From Acuticoccus sp. I52.16.1 (GTDB lineage: Bacteria > Pseudomonadota > Alphaproteobacteria > Rhizobiales > Amorphaceae), in assembly GCF_022865125.1 (NCBI RefSeq), contig NZ_CP094828.1, positions 1,240,001 to 1,304,000 of the forward strand: a stretch of DNA of 64,000 bases, in the 5' to 3' direction. Positions 47,647-56,424 of the stretch are shown piece after piece. The first letter of the stretch is position 1. The number at the start of each line of letters is the position of its first letter. The position numbers were made by a program, and so were the translations under genes. The notes under the pieces are model-generated. The model was not told the DNA's origin. It ran no database searches and saw nothing but the letters and a program-made list of their open reading frames with translations.

Positions 47647-48597
47647 ATGCGGGCGACGGACCGCGCGGGCACCGCCGATGCGACGGTGCCGGCGCTGCGG
47701 CTGGCGGTTCCCGCCAAGGTGAACCTGGCGCTGCATGTGCTGGGACGGCGGGCGGACGGCTACCACGAGCTCCAGAGCCTGGTCGCCTTCGCCGAGATCG
47801 CCGACGGCGACAGCGTGACCGTCGGTTTCGGCGCGCCGGCGCCGGAGGGGCCGCGCTTCGCGGTCACGGGGCCGTTCGCCGGCGCGGTGCCGAGCGGGAG
47901 GGACAACCTCGCCGCCGCCGCAGCGAGAGTGTGCCCGGAAATCTCCTATGTGAGCCTCGTCAAGGGGTTGCCGGTCGCGGCAGGGATCGGCGGCGGCTCG
48001 GCGGACGCCGCGGCGGTGCTGCGCGCGGCGGCACTGGTGCGGCGTGTCGACCCGGCGACGCTGGCCGAGGCGGGGCTGGCCCTCGGAGCTGACGTGCCGG
48101 TCTGCCTCGACGGGCGGCCTTCGGTCATGGAGGGGGTCGGCGAGCGGGTCCGGCCGGTGGCGCTGCCGGCGCTGCACGGGCTCTTGGTGAACCCCGGCGT
48201 ACCACTGTCGACCGCCGACGTGTTCCGGAACCTGGAGCGGCGGGACAACGCGCCCTTCACGATGCCGTCGCTGGCGGACGTGGCGGACCTCGCCGCCTGG
48301 CTCGCCACCACGCGCAACGACCTCGAGGCCCCCGCGCGTGCCGCCTGCCCGCAGATCGACGTGGTGCTGGCGGCGGTGGCGGACCATGCGGGCTGCCTGC
48401 TGGCGCGCATGTCCGGCTCGGGGCCGACGGTGTTCGGGCTGTTCGCCGATGCCGGGTCGCGCGACCGGGCGGTCACGCGGCTGCGGGAACGGGCGCCGCG
48501 GCAGTGGTGGGTTCGCCCGGCGCGCTTCGCAGCCAGCGGCGAGGCGCCGCCCGCCGCGGTGGTCGTCCGCGACCCGCCGCCCGGGTTCGCGGCCTGA
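47647..48597 (+). CDS. ispE: 4-diphosphocytidyl-2-C-methyl-D-erythritol kinase
   Basis: A 316-residue GHMP kinase of the MEP isoprenoid pathway, phosphorylating CDP-methylerythritol with ATP. The substrate-binding start is AKVNLALHVLGRRADGYHEL; the ATP loop is VAAGIGGGSADAAAVL near residue 115; the third GHMP motif is RMSGSGPTVFGLF near 255. The C-terminal 25 residues run past the usual end. It starts 10 bases after the TPR gene and ends 3 bases from the convergent DUF2007 gene. The polyprenyl synthase 360 bases downstream uses the isoprene units that this pathway supplies. Confidence 0.94.
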   Translation: MRATDRAGTADATVPALRLAVPAKVNLALHVLGRRADGYHELQSLVAFAEIADGDSVTVGFGAPAPEGPRFAVTGPFAGAVPSGRDNLAAAAARVCPEISYVSLVKGLPVAAGIGGGSADAAAVLRAAALVRRVDPATLAEAGLALGADVPVCLDGRPSVMEGVGERVRPVALPALHGLLVNPGVPLSTADVFRNLERRDNAPFTMPSLADVADLAAWLATTRNDLEAPARAACPQIDVVLAAVADHAGCLLARMSGSGPTVFGLFADAGSRDRAVTRLRERAPRQWWVRPARFAASGEAPPAAVVVRDPPPGFAA

Positions 48598-48600
48598 GGG

Positions 48601-48825
48601 TCAGCGCTCCGACAGCTCGATGCCGATGCCCGCCTCGTTGATTATTCGGCGAGCTTCATCCAAACGATCCCTATCGACGAGGACGCGCCGGGGGAGTACG
48701 CCGAGCGAGCCTTCGAGGACACTCATGTTCTGGTCGACGACGAGGTGAGGGATCTTTGCGTCATTCAAGAGCGCATCAACGAACGAGATCACGACGAGGT
48801 CGTTGGTTCGCAGGAGTTCGTCCAC
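48601..48825 (-). CDS. DUF2007 domain protein (putative signal-transducing protein)
   Basis: A 74-residue protein covering one DUF2007 domain: MDELLRTNDLVVISFVDALL at the start, then IPHLVVDQNMSVLEGSLG and RRVLVDRDRLDEARRIINEAG. The family is small, cytoplasmic and of unknown function, sometimes found with PII-like regulation. It is commonly next to polyprenyl synthases in alphaproteobacteria, as here, where it is divergent from one across 127 bases. Confidence 0.85.
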   Translation of the reverse strand: MDELLRTNDLVVISFVDALLNDAKIPHLVVDQNMSVLEGSLGVLPRRVLVDRDRLDEARRIINEAGIGIELSER

Positions 48826-48952
48826 GCAGGTCCCTTCGCTTGTCCCGTCCGGCTTTTCCGCGGCAGGGTGTCGTCGCCTGGCGAGGCCGGTTGCCGTCCC
48901 ATTCCCGCAAGCCTATGGTTCGAGACATGCAATACCGTGCGAGTGAACAGCC

Positions 48953-49963
48953 GTGACCACGTCCGCGGCAATGGCGCCGGTCCCCACCCACAGCGGCATC
49001 GACCGTCTGGTCGAGAGCGTGGCGGATCGAATGGCCGAGGTCAACGCGCTCATCAAGACACACGCCGGCTCCGACGTGACGATGATCCCGGAGGTGGCGG
49101 ACCATCTGATCGCCTCTGGCGGCAAGCGCATCCGGCCGATGCTGACGCTGGCGACGGCACGCCTGTTCGGCTATCGCGGCGAGGGCGACGTGAAGCTGGC
49201 GACGGCGGTGGAGTACATGCACACCGCGACGCTGCTGCACGACGACGTGGTGGATGACAGCGCGATGCGGCGCGGCAAGCCGGCGGCGCGGATGATCTGG
49301 GGCAACCAGGCGAGCGTGCTGGTGGGCGATTTCCTGCTGGGACAGGCGTTCAAGCTGATGGTCGACGTCGGCTCGCTGGAGGCGCTCGACGTGTTCTCGA
49401 GCGCGGCGGCGACGATCTCGGAGGGCGAGGTGCGCCAGCTGGCCGGCGCCAAGAGCCTGGCCGTCGGCGAAGAGCACTATATGGCCGTGATCGACGCCAA
49501 GACGGCGGCGCTGTTCGCGGCGGCGACGGCGGCGGGACCGATCCTGGCCGACGCGCCGAGCTATCGGCCGGCGCTGGAATCGTACGGCCGCAACCTGGGC
49601 CTGGCCTTCCAGCTGATCGACGATGCGCTGGATTTCGCCGGCGACGCGCAGACGCTGGGCAAGAACGTGGGCGACGACCTGCGCGAGGGCAAGGCGACGC
49701 TGCCGGTGCTGCTGGCCTACGCGCGCGGCGCGGGCGACGAGCGGGCCTTCTGGGAAAAGTGCATCGAGCGGGGCGAGGTGGCCGACGCGGACGTCCTCCA
49801 CGCGCGCGACCTCGTGCAGGCGACCGGGGCGCTGGCCGACACGCAGGCGAGAGCGCAAGGTTTTGCCGACCGGGCGCTGGGCGACCTCGCCACCGTGCCG
49901 GACGCGCCGATGCGCGAGGCACTGTCCGAGGTGGTCGGCTTCGCGGTCGCGCGTTTGCATTGA
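48953..49963 (+). CDS. ispB: Polyprenyl (octaprenyl-type) diphosphate synthase
   Basis: A 336-residue all-trans prenyltransferase that builds the long side chain of ubiquinone. The first Asp-rich motif is LLHDDVVDD near residues 95-101, with the Arg pair shortly after (MRRGKPA); the second is IDDALD near 223. SGGKRIRPMLTLATARLFG is also typical. The start is GTG at 48953; ATG at 48971 is a second choice. It ends in VVGFAVARLH, normal for the family. The exact chain length (8, 9 or 10 isoprenes) cannot be read here. Confidence 0.93.
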   Translation: MTTSAAMAPVPTHSGIDRLVESVADRMAEVNALIKTHAGSDVTMIPEVADHLIASGGKRIRPMLTLATARLFGYRGEGDVKLATAVEYMHTATLLHDDVVDDSAMRRGKPAARMIWGNQASVLVGDFLLGQAFKLMVDVGSLEALDVFSSAAATISEGEVRQLAGAKSLAVGEEHYMAVIDAKTAALFAAATAAGPILADAPSYRPALESYGRNLGLAFQLIDDALDFAGDAQTLGKNVGDDLREGKATLPVLLAYARGAGDERAFWEKCIERGEVADADVLHARDLVQATGALADTQARAQGFADRALGDLATVPDAPMREALSEVVGFAVARLH

Positions 49964-50220
49964 GCATGTCCCGCCTAGCCTGCGTGCGCGCGGGGGACCG
50001 GCCCCAGGATCTACTGGAACTATACTACAAACTGCCAACCAGTCCGATAGAGATCCTATCATCGGGTTGCATTGGTGATCGAGTTCCTATAGTGTTGCTG
50101 CCTTCGGTTGTGGTAGTTGTGCGGATTGATGTGATTGATGCTTGTTTCAAGGGCGATGTAGCTTAAGTCGTCATACGCGGTCGAATTGACCGTTGTGCAA
50201 GGCGCGTGGAAATATACGGC
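49964..50220. other. AT-rich 257-base intergenic region
   Basis: From about 50010 to 50200 the base composition is markedly poorer in GC than all neighbouring sequence. It contains GATAG-5-CTATC (50046-50060) and no open frame with coding features. It may be the control region of the GAF-PAS gene, or hold a small RNA. Confidence 0.45.
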
Positions 50221-51117
50221 ATGACGAGCCCCACCTCGAGCAACTCCAACACCCCCCTCGCCCTTGCGCGCGAGGGGCGCCGCAAGGTGCGTGAGGGCGA
50301 GCGGGACTCGGGGCGCAACGGTCTGCCGTGGCCGTTGACCTACTCCTTGATCAACTGGCTGGGCTCCGAACAGCACGAGACGGCGCTGCGCACCGCACGC
50401 GCCCTGCTCGACTGTCCGACCGCCTTCATCACCACCACCGTCGACGTCGACAACACCACGCGCGACGCCTACCCGCAGGGCACCGTCCTTTGCGACCTGG
50501 TGCACGACTGCGACGAGCCGGTCTTCGTGGTGCCGGACGCTTCGAGCGACCCGCGCTTCACCGAGGACCTCATGGTTCACGGCTACCCGCACGCGCGCTT
50601 CTTCGCCGGCACGCCGATCCGGGTCCAAGATCACGCCGTCGGCACCCTCATCGTGCTGGATTACGTCGCCCGGTCGCGGCCGCCGGCGGATCTGATCGGC
50701 TCGGTCGCGATGATCGCGCGGTTCTGCAGCCAGTCGCTGGAGCTGGCGGCGCGCACGATGACGGCGCCGGCCGAGCGAGCGCAGATCGAGATGATCGGCC
50801 AGCGCTCCAACGTGGCCGTGCTGACGACGTCGCAGGACGGGCTGATCACCGGAGCCAACCGCGCGGCGAGCCTCCTGCTGCGCGAGCGGATCGACAGTCT
50901 GAAGACCCAGGCAATCCAGGAATATGTCGTCGGCTGGGACACGCTGGTGAACATCGCCACCCAGAAGGCCGCCAGCGCGGCCGCGGACCGCGCCAAGCCC
51001 TTCCTCGTCGAGGTGACGACGCGGGACGGGGCGATCATCCCCTCGCGCGCGTCGATCGTGTGCCAGATCGAGGCCGCGGCGCCGCGCTACCGCCTCGTCC
51101 TCGAAGAGCTGCCCTGA
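50221..51117 (+). CDS. GAF-PAS sensor protein without output domain
   Basis: A 298-residue soluble protein. The N-terminal half is a GAF domain (about 35-175): NWLGSEQHETALRTARALLD, then CPTAFITTTV, the typical DASSDPRF and GYPHARFFAGTPIRVQDHAVG. The C-terminal half (about 195-290) is PAS-like: VAVLTTSQDGLITGANRAAS. No kinase, cyclase, DNA-binding or diguanylate cyclase domain follows, so it may signal through a partner. ATG at 50221 is used; GTG at 50206 has AAGG shortly before it and is possible. The convergent CoxG-like gene ends 16 bases beyond its stop. Confidence 0.8.
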   Translation: MTSPTSSNSNTPLALAREGRRKVREGERDSGRNGLPWPLTYSLINWLGSEQHETALRTARALLDCPTAFITTTVDVDNTTRDAYPQGTVLCDLVHDCDEPVFVVPDASSDPRFTEDLMVHGYPHARFFAGTPIRVQDHAVGTLIVLDYVARSRPPADLIGSVAMIARFCSQSLELAARTMTAPAERAQIEMIGQRSNVAVLTTSQDGLITGANRAASLLLRERIDSLKTQAIQEYVVGWDTLVNIATQKAASAAADRAKPFLVEVTTRDGAIIPSRASIVCQIEAAAPRYRLVLEELP

Positions 51118-51132
51118 GCTGCGGCGGCGCGA

Positions 51133-51711
51133 CTATTCGCCGGCGGACTGCGGGTCGGCGGCGGCGCGGCGCTCCTCCCGCACGGCCTGGGCGAGGCGCG
51201 CGTAGAACTTGTCGATCAGCTTGTCGGCCGCCGCGTCGATCAGCCGGCCGCTGACCTTGGCCACCATGCCGGTGATCAGGATCGCATAGCTGTAGCTGAC
51301 GCGAGTGCCACCCTCGACCGGCTCGAAGTCGATCCAGCCCTCCCCGAACGAGGTGCCGAGCGGCCCGTCCGCTCCGCCGAACAGCACGATGTGCGCCGGC
51401 TCGATCGCCTCGGCGAAGCGCGCGGTGACGCGCCACGTGCCCTTGATCATCCCGACGCCGATGCCGACGTCGGCCGCGTAGGTGCGCACCTCGGCATCGT
51501 CCACGCGGTGCAGCGTCTCCGCGCCCGGGATCGCCGCGGCGAGGCGCTGCTCGTCCATGATGATCTCCCACAGGCGCTGGCGACGCACGGGGACGACGGT
51601 GGACCCGGCGCTGCGCAGCCGGTGGCCCTTGCCGTCCGGCATCGTGGGCTCGGCGCGACCGCCGCGGAAGGGTGTATCGGAAAGTTGGGGCGTATCTGTC
51701 ACGACCGACAT
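51133..51711 (-). CDS. CoxG/SRPBCC family protein
   Basis: A 192-residue protein with a C-terminal CoxG-like SRPBCC lipid-binding fold: RRQRLWEIIMDEQRLAAAIPGAETLH, GIGVGMIKGTWRVTARF, and GGTRVSYSYAILITGMVAKVSGRLIDAAADKLI. The last part is diagnostic of carbon monoxide dehydrogenase subunit G. No CO dehydrogenase gene is nearby, so the role is more likely binding a hydrophobic ligand or membrane tethering. It is divergent from cysK; the first 35 residues are low-complexity and the start could be internal. Confidence 0.83.
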   Translation of the reverse strand: MSVVTDTPQLSDTPFRGGRAEPTMPDGKGHRLRSAGSTVVPVRRQRLWEIIMDEQRLAAAIPGAETLHRVDDAEVRTYAADVGIGVGMIKGTWRVTARFAEAIEPAHIVLFGGADGPLGTSFGEGWIDFEPVEGGTRVSYSYAILITGMVAKVSGRLIDAAADKLIDKFYARLAQAVREERRAAADPQSAGE

Positions 51712-51749
51712 TTTAGGTATGCAGCGGGTGTTTGGGTAGATCCCAATCC

Positions 51750-51778
51750 TTGAAGCGACGCGGGCCGGACCCTATTGC
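51750..51778 (+). promoter_or_regulatory. Possible housekeeping promoter of cysK
   Basis: TTGAAG (51750-51755), a 17-base spacer and TATTGC (51773-51778), ending 20 bases before the cysK start. The match is moderate. Confidence 0.35.
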
Positions 51779-51798
51779 GGGATCAAGGAGTCCCCCCA

Positions 51799-52824
51799 AT
51801 GACGAACATGATCGACCTGATCGGCAACACCCCCCTGGTCCGCCTGAAGCGCGCCTCGGAGGAGACCGGCTGCACCATCCTCGGCAAGGCCGAGTTTCTC
51901 AACCCCGGTCAATCGGTCAAGGACCGGGCCGCGCTCTATATCATCCGCGACGCGGTGGCCCGTGGGGCGCTGGCACCGGGCGGCGTGATCGTCGAAGGGA
52001 CGGCGGGCAACACGGGGATCGGGCTGGCGTTGGTGGGCAACGCGCTGGGCTTCCGCACGGTCATCGTCATTCCCGAGACGCAGAGCCAGGAAAAGAAGGA
52101 CGCCATCCGCCAGGCCGGCGCCGAACTGATCGAGGTCCCGGCGGTCCCCTACAAGAACCCCGACAACTACGTGAAGCTCTCCGGCCGCCTCGCCGAGCGT
52201 ATGGCCGAGACCGAGCCGAACGGCGCCATCTGGGCCAACCAGTTCGACAATACGGCCAATCGCGACGCTCACGTCCACGGCACCGGCCCGGAGATCTGGG
52301 CACAGACCGAGGGCAAGGTCGACGGGTTCATCTGCGCGGCGGGCTCGGGCGGCACGCTGGGCGGCGTCTCCATGGCGCTGAAGGCGCGGGGAGACGTGAA
52401 GATCGGCATCGCCGACCCGATGGGCGCCGCGCTCTACAACTGGTACGCCCACGGCGAGCTGAAGTCGGAGGGCTCGTCGATCACCGAGGGGATCGGCCAG
52501 GGCCGCATCACCGCCAACCTCGAAGGGGTCGAGGTCGACATGCCGTTCCAGGTGACGGACGCCGAGGCGCTGCCACTGGTCTACGACCTCATCCGCGAGG
52601 AGGGCATGGTGCTCGGCGGGTCCTCGGCGATCAACATCGCCGGCGCCGTCAAGATGGCCAAGGAGATGGGCCCCGGCCACACCATCGTGACCATCCTGTG
52701 CGACTACGGCTACCGCTACGCGTCGAAGATGTTCAACCCGGACTTCCTGCGGTCCAAGGATCTTCCGGTGCCGGCGTGGCTGGAGACGCGCCCGGCGATC
52801 GACGTCCCGTTCGTGGCGGCCTGA
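51799..52824 (+). CDS. cysK: Cysteine synthase
   Basis: A 341-residue PLP enzyme that makes cysteine from O-acetylserine and sulfide. MIDLIGNTPLVRLKRAS opens the chain; the PLP lysine is in NPGQSVKDRAALYI, at Lys41. The phosphate-binding loop is EGTAGNTGIG and GSGGTLGG, and the end-loop reads CDYGYRYASKMF. AAGGAG lies 8 bases before the ATG at 51799. An in-frame ATG at 51775 would put the ribosome site inside the gene. The downstream small ORF, AlaX and sulfurtransferase genes are on the same strand and may be read together, forming a cysteine/sulfur group. Confidence 0.95.
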   Translation: MTNMIDLIGNTPLVRLKRASEETGCTILGKAEFLNPGQSVKDRAALYIIRDAVARGALAPGGVIVEGTAGNTGIGLALVGNALGFRTVIVIPETQSQEKKDAIRQAGAELIEVPAVPYKNPDNYVKLSGRLAERMAETEPNGAIWANQFDNTANRDAHVHGTGPEIWAQTEGKVDGFICAAGSGGTLGGVSMALKARGDVKIGIADPMGAALYNWYAHGELKSEGSSITEGIGQGRITANLEGVEVDMPFQVTDAEALPLVYDLIREEGMVLGGSSAINIAGAVKMAKEMGPGHTIVTILCDYGYRYASKMFNPDFLRSKDLPVPAWLETRPAIDVPFVAA

Positions 52825-52898
52825 TCGGCCGCGCCCCGGCGGCGGCGGCGGCGGCGACGTCGCGCTGAACGCCGCCTCGAATTCTCCGGGAGGAGACG

Positions 52899-53057
52899 AT
52901 GCGACGCGGCGGTGGTTGCTATGGTGGGCGGCGCCGCTCTCGACGGTTGGCGACGCGGCGCGTACGGGTGGACGACGGGCCGACGGCCCCCCTTTTCACG
53001 CGCTCCCCGAGGGGTTGCCTCGGCTCGAGCGGCGTCCCACGAACGAGGCGACCATGA
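52899..53057 (+). CDS. Candidate small Arg-rich ORF coupled to alaX
   Basis: A 52-codon frame from ATG 52899 to a TGA at 53055-53057 that overlaps the alaX ATG by three bases (ATGA arrangement). GGGAGGAG sits 3-4 bases before its start, one of the best ribosome sites in this part. The peptide is about 29% Arg (CYGGRRRSRR, VPRTRRP) and resembles no known family. It may be a leader ORF whose translation feeds ribosomes into alaX, which has only a weak site of its own, or it may be a chance frame in GC-rich DNA. Confidence 0.4.
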   Translation: MRRGGGCYGGRRRSRRLATRRVRVDDGPTAPLFTRSPRGCLGSSGVPRTRRP

Positions 53058-53752
53058 CGACCCCCCTCTTCCGCGACGATCCCTACCTCGAGCGCGCCGA
53101 GGGGCGCGTGGTGGAGGTGGGCGACGGGTGGGTCGTACTCGACCAGGCGCTGTTATATGCCGCCGGCGGCGGGCAACCGGGCGACACCGGCAGCCTGATG
53201 CTGGCGGACGGCACGCAGCTCCCCGTCACCGATGCGCAATACGGGGACGACCGCGAGGTGATCCGGCTGATGGTGGCGGCGCCGCCCCCCGTCGGCACCG
53301 TCGTCACTCAGCACCTCGACTTCGCGCGGCGGCTGCGGTTGATGCGCATGCACACCGCGCTGCATCTCCTGTCGGTGGCGCTACCGTTCCCGGTGACGGG
53401 CGGGCAGATCGGCGCCGACGGCAGCCGGCTCGACTTCGACATGCCCGAGAGCCCCGACAAGGACGCGTTGACGGCGACCGTGCAGGAGATGATCGACGGC
53501 GACCATGCGGTCACCACCGAATGGATCACCGACGCCGAGCTCGACGCCAACCCCGACCTGGTGAAGACGATGAAGGTGAAGCCGCCGCGCGGCTCCGGCC
53601 GAGTGCGGCTGGTGCGGATCGGCGACGTCGACCTGCAGCCCTGCGGGGGCACGCACGTCGCGACCACCGGCGAGATCGGCCGCGTCGCGGTGACGAAGAT
53701 CGAAAAGAAGGGCCGGCAGAACCGCCGCGTCCGTTTGCAATTGGTGGACTGA
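53054..53752 (+). CDS. Alanyl-tRNA editing protein, AlaX-like
   Basis: A 232-residue stand-alone homologue of the AlaRS editing domain, which removes serine wrongly attached to tRNA-Ala. The metal-binding HxxxH lies in MRMHTALHLLS near residue 100, and the second set in QPCGGTHVATTGEIG near 195, as expected; GGQPGDTG near 36 is also conserved. ATG at 53054 gives the family start (MTTPLFRDDPYL). It ends in the next gene's start (TGATG). Placed between cysK and a sulfurtransferase, it may protect against mischarging when Ser or Cys pools shift, but this is inference. Confidence 0.9.
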   Translation: MTTPLFRDDPYLERAEGRVVEVGDGWVVLDQALLYAAGGGQPGDTGSLMLADGTQLPVTDAQYGDDREVIRLMVAAPPPVGTVVTQHLDFARRLRLMRMHTALHLLSVALPFPVTGGQIGADGSRLDFDMPESPDKDALTATVQEMIDGDHAVTTEWITDAELDANPDLVKTMKVKPPRGSGRVRLVRIGDVDLQPCGGTHVATTGEIGRVAVTKIEKKGRQNRRVRLQLVD

Positions 53753-54594
53753 TGCTGATCACGCCGGAAGAGCTGAATGCCCGCCTGGGCGAGGTCGTGG
53801 TGCTGGACGCATCGTGGCACATGCCCGACACGGGGCGCGACGGGAACGCCGAGTTCGTGGCCGCCCGGATCCCCGGCGCCCGCCGGTTCGACATCGACGC
53901 CATCGCCGACACGTCGAGCGGGCTGCCGCACACCCTCCCCTCGCCGGAGGTGTTCGCGCGGATGGTGGGGGCGCTCGGCGTCTCCAACGACACGCCGGTG
54001 GTGGTCTACGAGGTGGGCGCGCCGTTCGCGGCGCCGCGCGCGCGGTGGATGCTGCGCGTGATGGGGCACGACGCGGCGGTGCTGGACGGAGGCCTCGCGG
54101 CGTGGCGGGCGGCGGGCTACCCGGTCGCACATGGCGCGCCGGAGGACGTGGCGCCGGCGACGTTCGTGCCGTTCTATCACCCCGAGATGTTCGCCGATGC
54201 GGACGATGTCGCCGCCGCGTTGGCCGAGGGCCGCCCGGTCGCCGACGCACGCTCGGCGGAGCGCTTCGAGGGACGCGTCGACGAGCCGCGACTCGGCCTG
54301 CGGGCGGGCCACATGCCGGGTGCGCGCAACGTGCACTACGCCTCGCTGCTGACGCCGGAAGGCCGGTTGAAGGACGAAGCGGCGCTGCGCGCGGTGTTTG
54401 GCGAGGCCGGCGTCGACCTGACGAAGCCGGTCGTGACCACGTGCGGCTCGGGCGTGACGGCCTCGATCCTGGCGCTGGCGCTGGAGCGGATCGGCACGCC
54501 CGCCGCGGTCTACGACGGGTCGTGGACGGAGTGGGGCGGGGATCCGGCGCGCCCGGTGGTCAAGGGCCCGAGCGGAAGCGAAAGAGAGGGTTAA
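53752..54594 (+). CDS. sseA: Thiosulfate/3-mercaptopyruvate sulfurtransferase
   Basis: A 280-residue tandem rhodanese. The N-terminal inactive domain opens with LITPEELNARLGEVVVLDASW and has RRFDIDAIADTSSGLPHTLP, diagnostic of this group. The active C-terminal domain has ARSAERFEGRVDEPR and GHMPGARNVHY. The catalytic loop is CGSGVTAS with Cys near 230; the Gly-Ser after Cys favours mercaptopyruvate over thiosulfate. It would transfer sulfur from 3-mercaptopyruvate derived from cysteine, in keeping with cysK upstream. Start and preceding stop share one base (TGATG). Confidence 0.94.
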   Translation: MLITPEELNARLGEVVVLDASWHMPDTGRDGNAEFVAARIPGARRFDIDAIADTSSGLPHTLPSPEVFARMVGALGVSNDTPVVVYEVGAPFAAPRARWMLRVMGHDAAVLDGGLAAWRAAGYPVAHGAPEDVAPATFVPFYHPEMFADADDVAAALAEGRPVADARSAERFEGRVDEPRLGLRAGHMPGARNVHYASLLTPEGRLKDEAALRAVFGEAGVDLTKPVVTTCGSGVTASILALALERIGTPAAVYDGSWTEWGGDPARPVVKGPSGSEREG

Positions 54595-54596
54595 CC

Positions 54597-55238
54597 TTGT
54601 TCGTCAACACTTCGGTCGTCATGAATCGGAGGTTGGCGATGCGCGAGGCTGGCTCATTTCAGTTTGCGTTCCTTGTGCCGGGGACGCCGGCATTTCTGTC
54701 CAGCTGGCGGATGACGGCGGAGGCTTCGGTCTGGGACCGGCATTATATCGTCGGCGAGGGGTACTCGCTGAAGATCTGCCGCGGGATTCGGCTCGAGGTG
54801 TCCCGTCGCTCGACCCGCGAGGGCTTCCGCGTCGAGGACGAGCTCATCAACTCGACCTTCCCGTTGGACTGGATGGTGTCGATGGCGCTGCGCCGGGTGC
54901 TGCCGAAACCGATCCGCGCCGCGTCGCTCGACGCGCGCGGCTCGGCCCAGGCGCTGGTGAACGCGATGGACGTCGACTGGCTGCCGCAGGCGAGCGTGCA
55001 CAAATATTGCCGCACGTTCGAGAAGGGCCCGATGTCGGCCACCGTGACGCATCTCAATGTACCGGACTGGGCGGCCTCGGGGATCCTCGTCAACCTGCGG
55101 GCGCGCGAGGCGCGATTGCTGCCGCCGCTGCTGGCCGAATATCGCCTGCGCCAGGACGAGGACCTGTGCCTCGACGACTGGCTCGCCACCGTCTGGCGAC
55201 AGGCGACGCTGGGAACGCCGAGCGCCCGCGCCGCGTAG
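54597..55238 (+). CDS. Conserved protein of unknown function
   Basis: About 213 residues. I do not recognise a named domain. Visible features: [20 protein letters not shown] near residue 20, a central block [40 protein letters not shown], and a C-terminal helical part ending in [15 protein letters not shown]. No membrane span or signal is apparent. TTG at 54597 has GAGAGGG at a good distance; ATG at 54621 is an alternative. It starts 2 bases after the sulfurtransferase stop, so it belongs to the same operon, and a strong U-tract terminator follows at 55276. Similar proteins probably exist in Hyphomicrobiales. Confidence 0.65.
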   Translation: MFVNTSVVMNRRLAMREAGSFQFAFLVPGTPAFLSSWRMTAEASVWDRHYIVGEGYSLKICRGIRLEVSRRSTREGFRVEDELINSTFPLDWMVSMALRRVLPKPIRAASLDARGSAQALVNAMDVDWLPQASVHKYCRTFEKGPMSATVTHLNVPDWAASGILVNLRAREARLLPPLLAEYRLRQDEDLCLDDWLATVWRQATLGTPSARAA

Positions 55239-55275
55239 GCTCACCGCGGCCCAGCGCCGCGCTCGACGCCATGGA

Positions 55276-55307
55276 CGCACCGCGAGGGAGTCTTCGCGGT
55301 GCGTTTT
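55276..55307 (+). terminator. Rho-independent terminator
   Basis: CGCACCGCGA (55276-55285), an 8-base loop and TCGCGGTGCG (55294-55303), followed at once by TTTT. It is 37 bases after the preceding stop and separates that operon from lipA. Confidence 0.85.
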
Positions 55308-55446
55308 CGTGTCCGCCGTGCGGCGCGGCACGGGGCTGGCGCAGGTGTTGCGATCGCGCACGGGCGCACGGCTCCATTGCCGGCATGGCCTCGCATCCTG
55401 CGGCCGACGCGACTATGTTGCCATTTGGAAGACAAGGGATTTCGTG

Positions 55447-56424
55447 ATGGTGACCGTCGTCGATCGCACCACCGTACGCCACCCCGAGAAAGCGAAACGC
55501 CCGGATGCGCCGCTGATGCGCAAGCCGGAGTGGATCCGCGTTCGGGCTCCAGGCTCGCCGGTGTACCGCGAGACGCAGGAGATCGTACGCAGCAACGGCC
55601 TCGTGACCGTGTGCGAGGAAGCCGGCTGTCCCAACATCGGCGAGTGCTGGTCCAAGAAGCACGCCACTTTCATGATCATGGGTGACACCTGCACGCGCGC
55701 CTGCGCCTTCTGCAACGTGCGCACCGGCCTGCCCGCCCCGCTCGACACGGCCGAGCCGCGCAAGGTGGCCGACGCCGTCGCCAAGCTGGGGCTGGAGCAC
55801 GTGGTCGTCACCTCGGTCGACCGCGACGATCTCGCCGACGGCGGCGCCAACCACATGGCCGACACCATCCGCGCCATCCGCGACGCTGCGCCCGGCACCA
55901 CGATCGAGGTGCTGACGCCCGACTTCCTGAGAAAGCCCGGTGCGCTGGAGATCGTCGTCGACGCACGGCCGGACGTCTTCAACCACAACCTGGAGACGGT
56001 CCCGTCGCTGTACCTGCAGGTGCGGCCGGGGGCGCGCTACTACCACTCGATCCGCCTGCTCGACCAGGTGAAGATGCTGGATCCGACGATCTTCACCAAG
56101 AGCGGCATCATGGTGGGCCTCGGCGAGGTCCGCAACGAGGTGCTGCAGCTGATGGACGACCTGCGCGCCGCGGACGTCGATTTCATCACCATCGGCCAGT
56201 ACTTGCAGCCGACGCGCAAGCACTACCCGGTGAAGGAGTACGTGCCGCCGGAGGCGTTCAAGGCGTACCAGACCATCGCCACCGCGAAGGGCTTCCTCAT
56301 GGTCTCGGCCTCGCCGCTGACCCGGTCGTCCTACCATGCGGGCGAGGACTTCGCCCGGCTGCGCGCCGCCCGCGAGGCGCGGCAGGCCGCGGGAACGGGG
56401 CGGGTCGACAGGGAGCGCGCCTGA
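55447..56424 (+). CDS. lipA: Lipoyl synthase
   Basis: A 325-residue radical-SAM enzyme that inserts two sulfurs into protein-bound octanoyl groups. The auxiliary cluster Cys set is [12 protein letters not shown] near residue 55; the radical-SAM set is CTRACAFC near 80; the C-terminal Ser ligand lies in [29 protein letters not shown] is typical. ATG at 55447 is used; a GTG one codon earlier is possible. Its TGA shares one base with the following gene's ATG. Confidence 0.97.
   Translation: MVTVVDRTTVRHPEKAKRPDAPLMRKPEWIRVRAPGSPVYRETQEIVRSNGLVTVCEEAGCPNIGECWSKKHATFMIMGDTCTRACAFCNVRTGLPAPLDTAEPRKVADAVAKLGLEHVVVTSVDRDDLADGGANHMADTIRAIRDAAPGTTIEVLTPDFLRKPGALEIVVDARPDVFNHNLETVPSLYLQVRPGARYYHSIRLLDQVKMLDPTIFTKSGIMVGLGEVRNEVLQLMDDLRAADVDFITIGQYLQPTRKHYPVKEYVPPEAFKAYQTIATAKGFLMVSASPLTRSSYHAGEDFARLRAAREARQAAGTGRVDRERA

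Noticed and set aside
52837-52854. A (CGG)6 microsatellite after cysK
   Set aside because: Short, outside any gene, and not surprising at this GC content.
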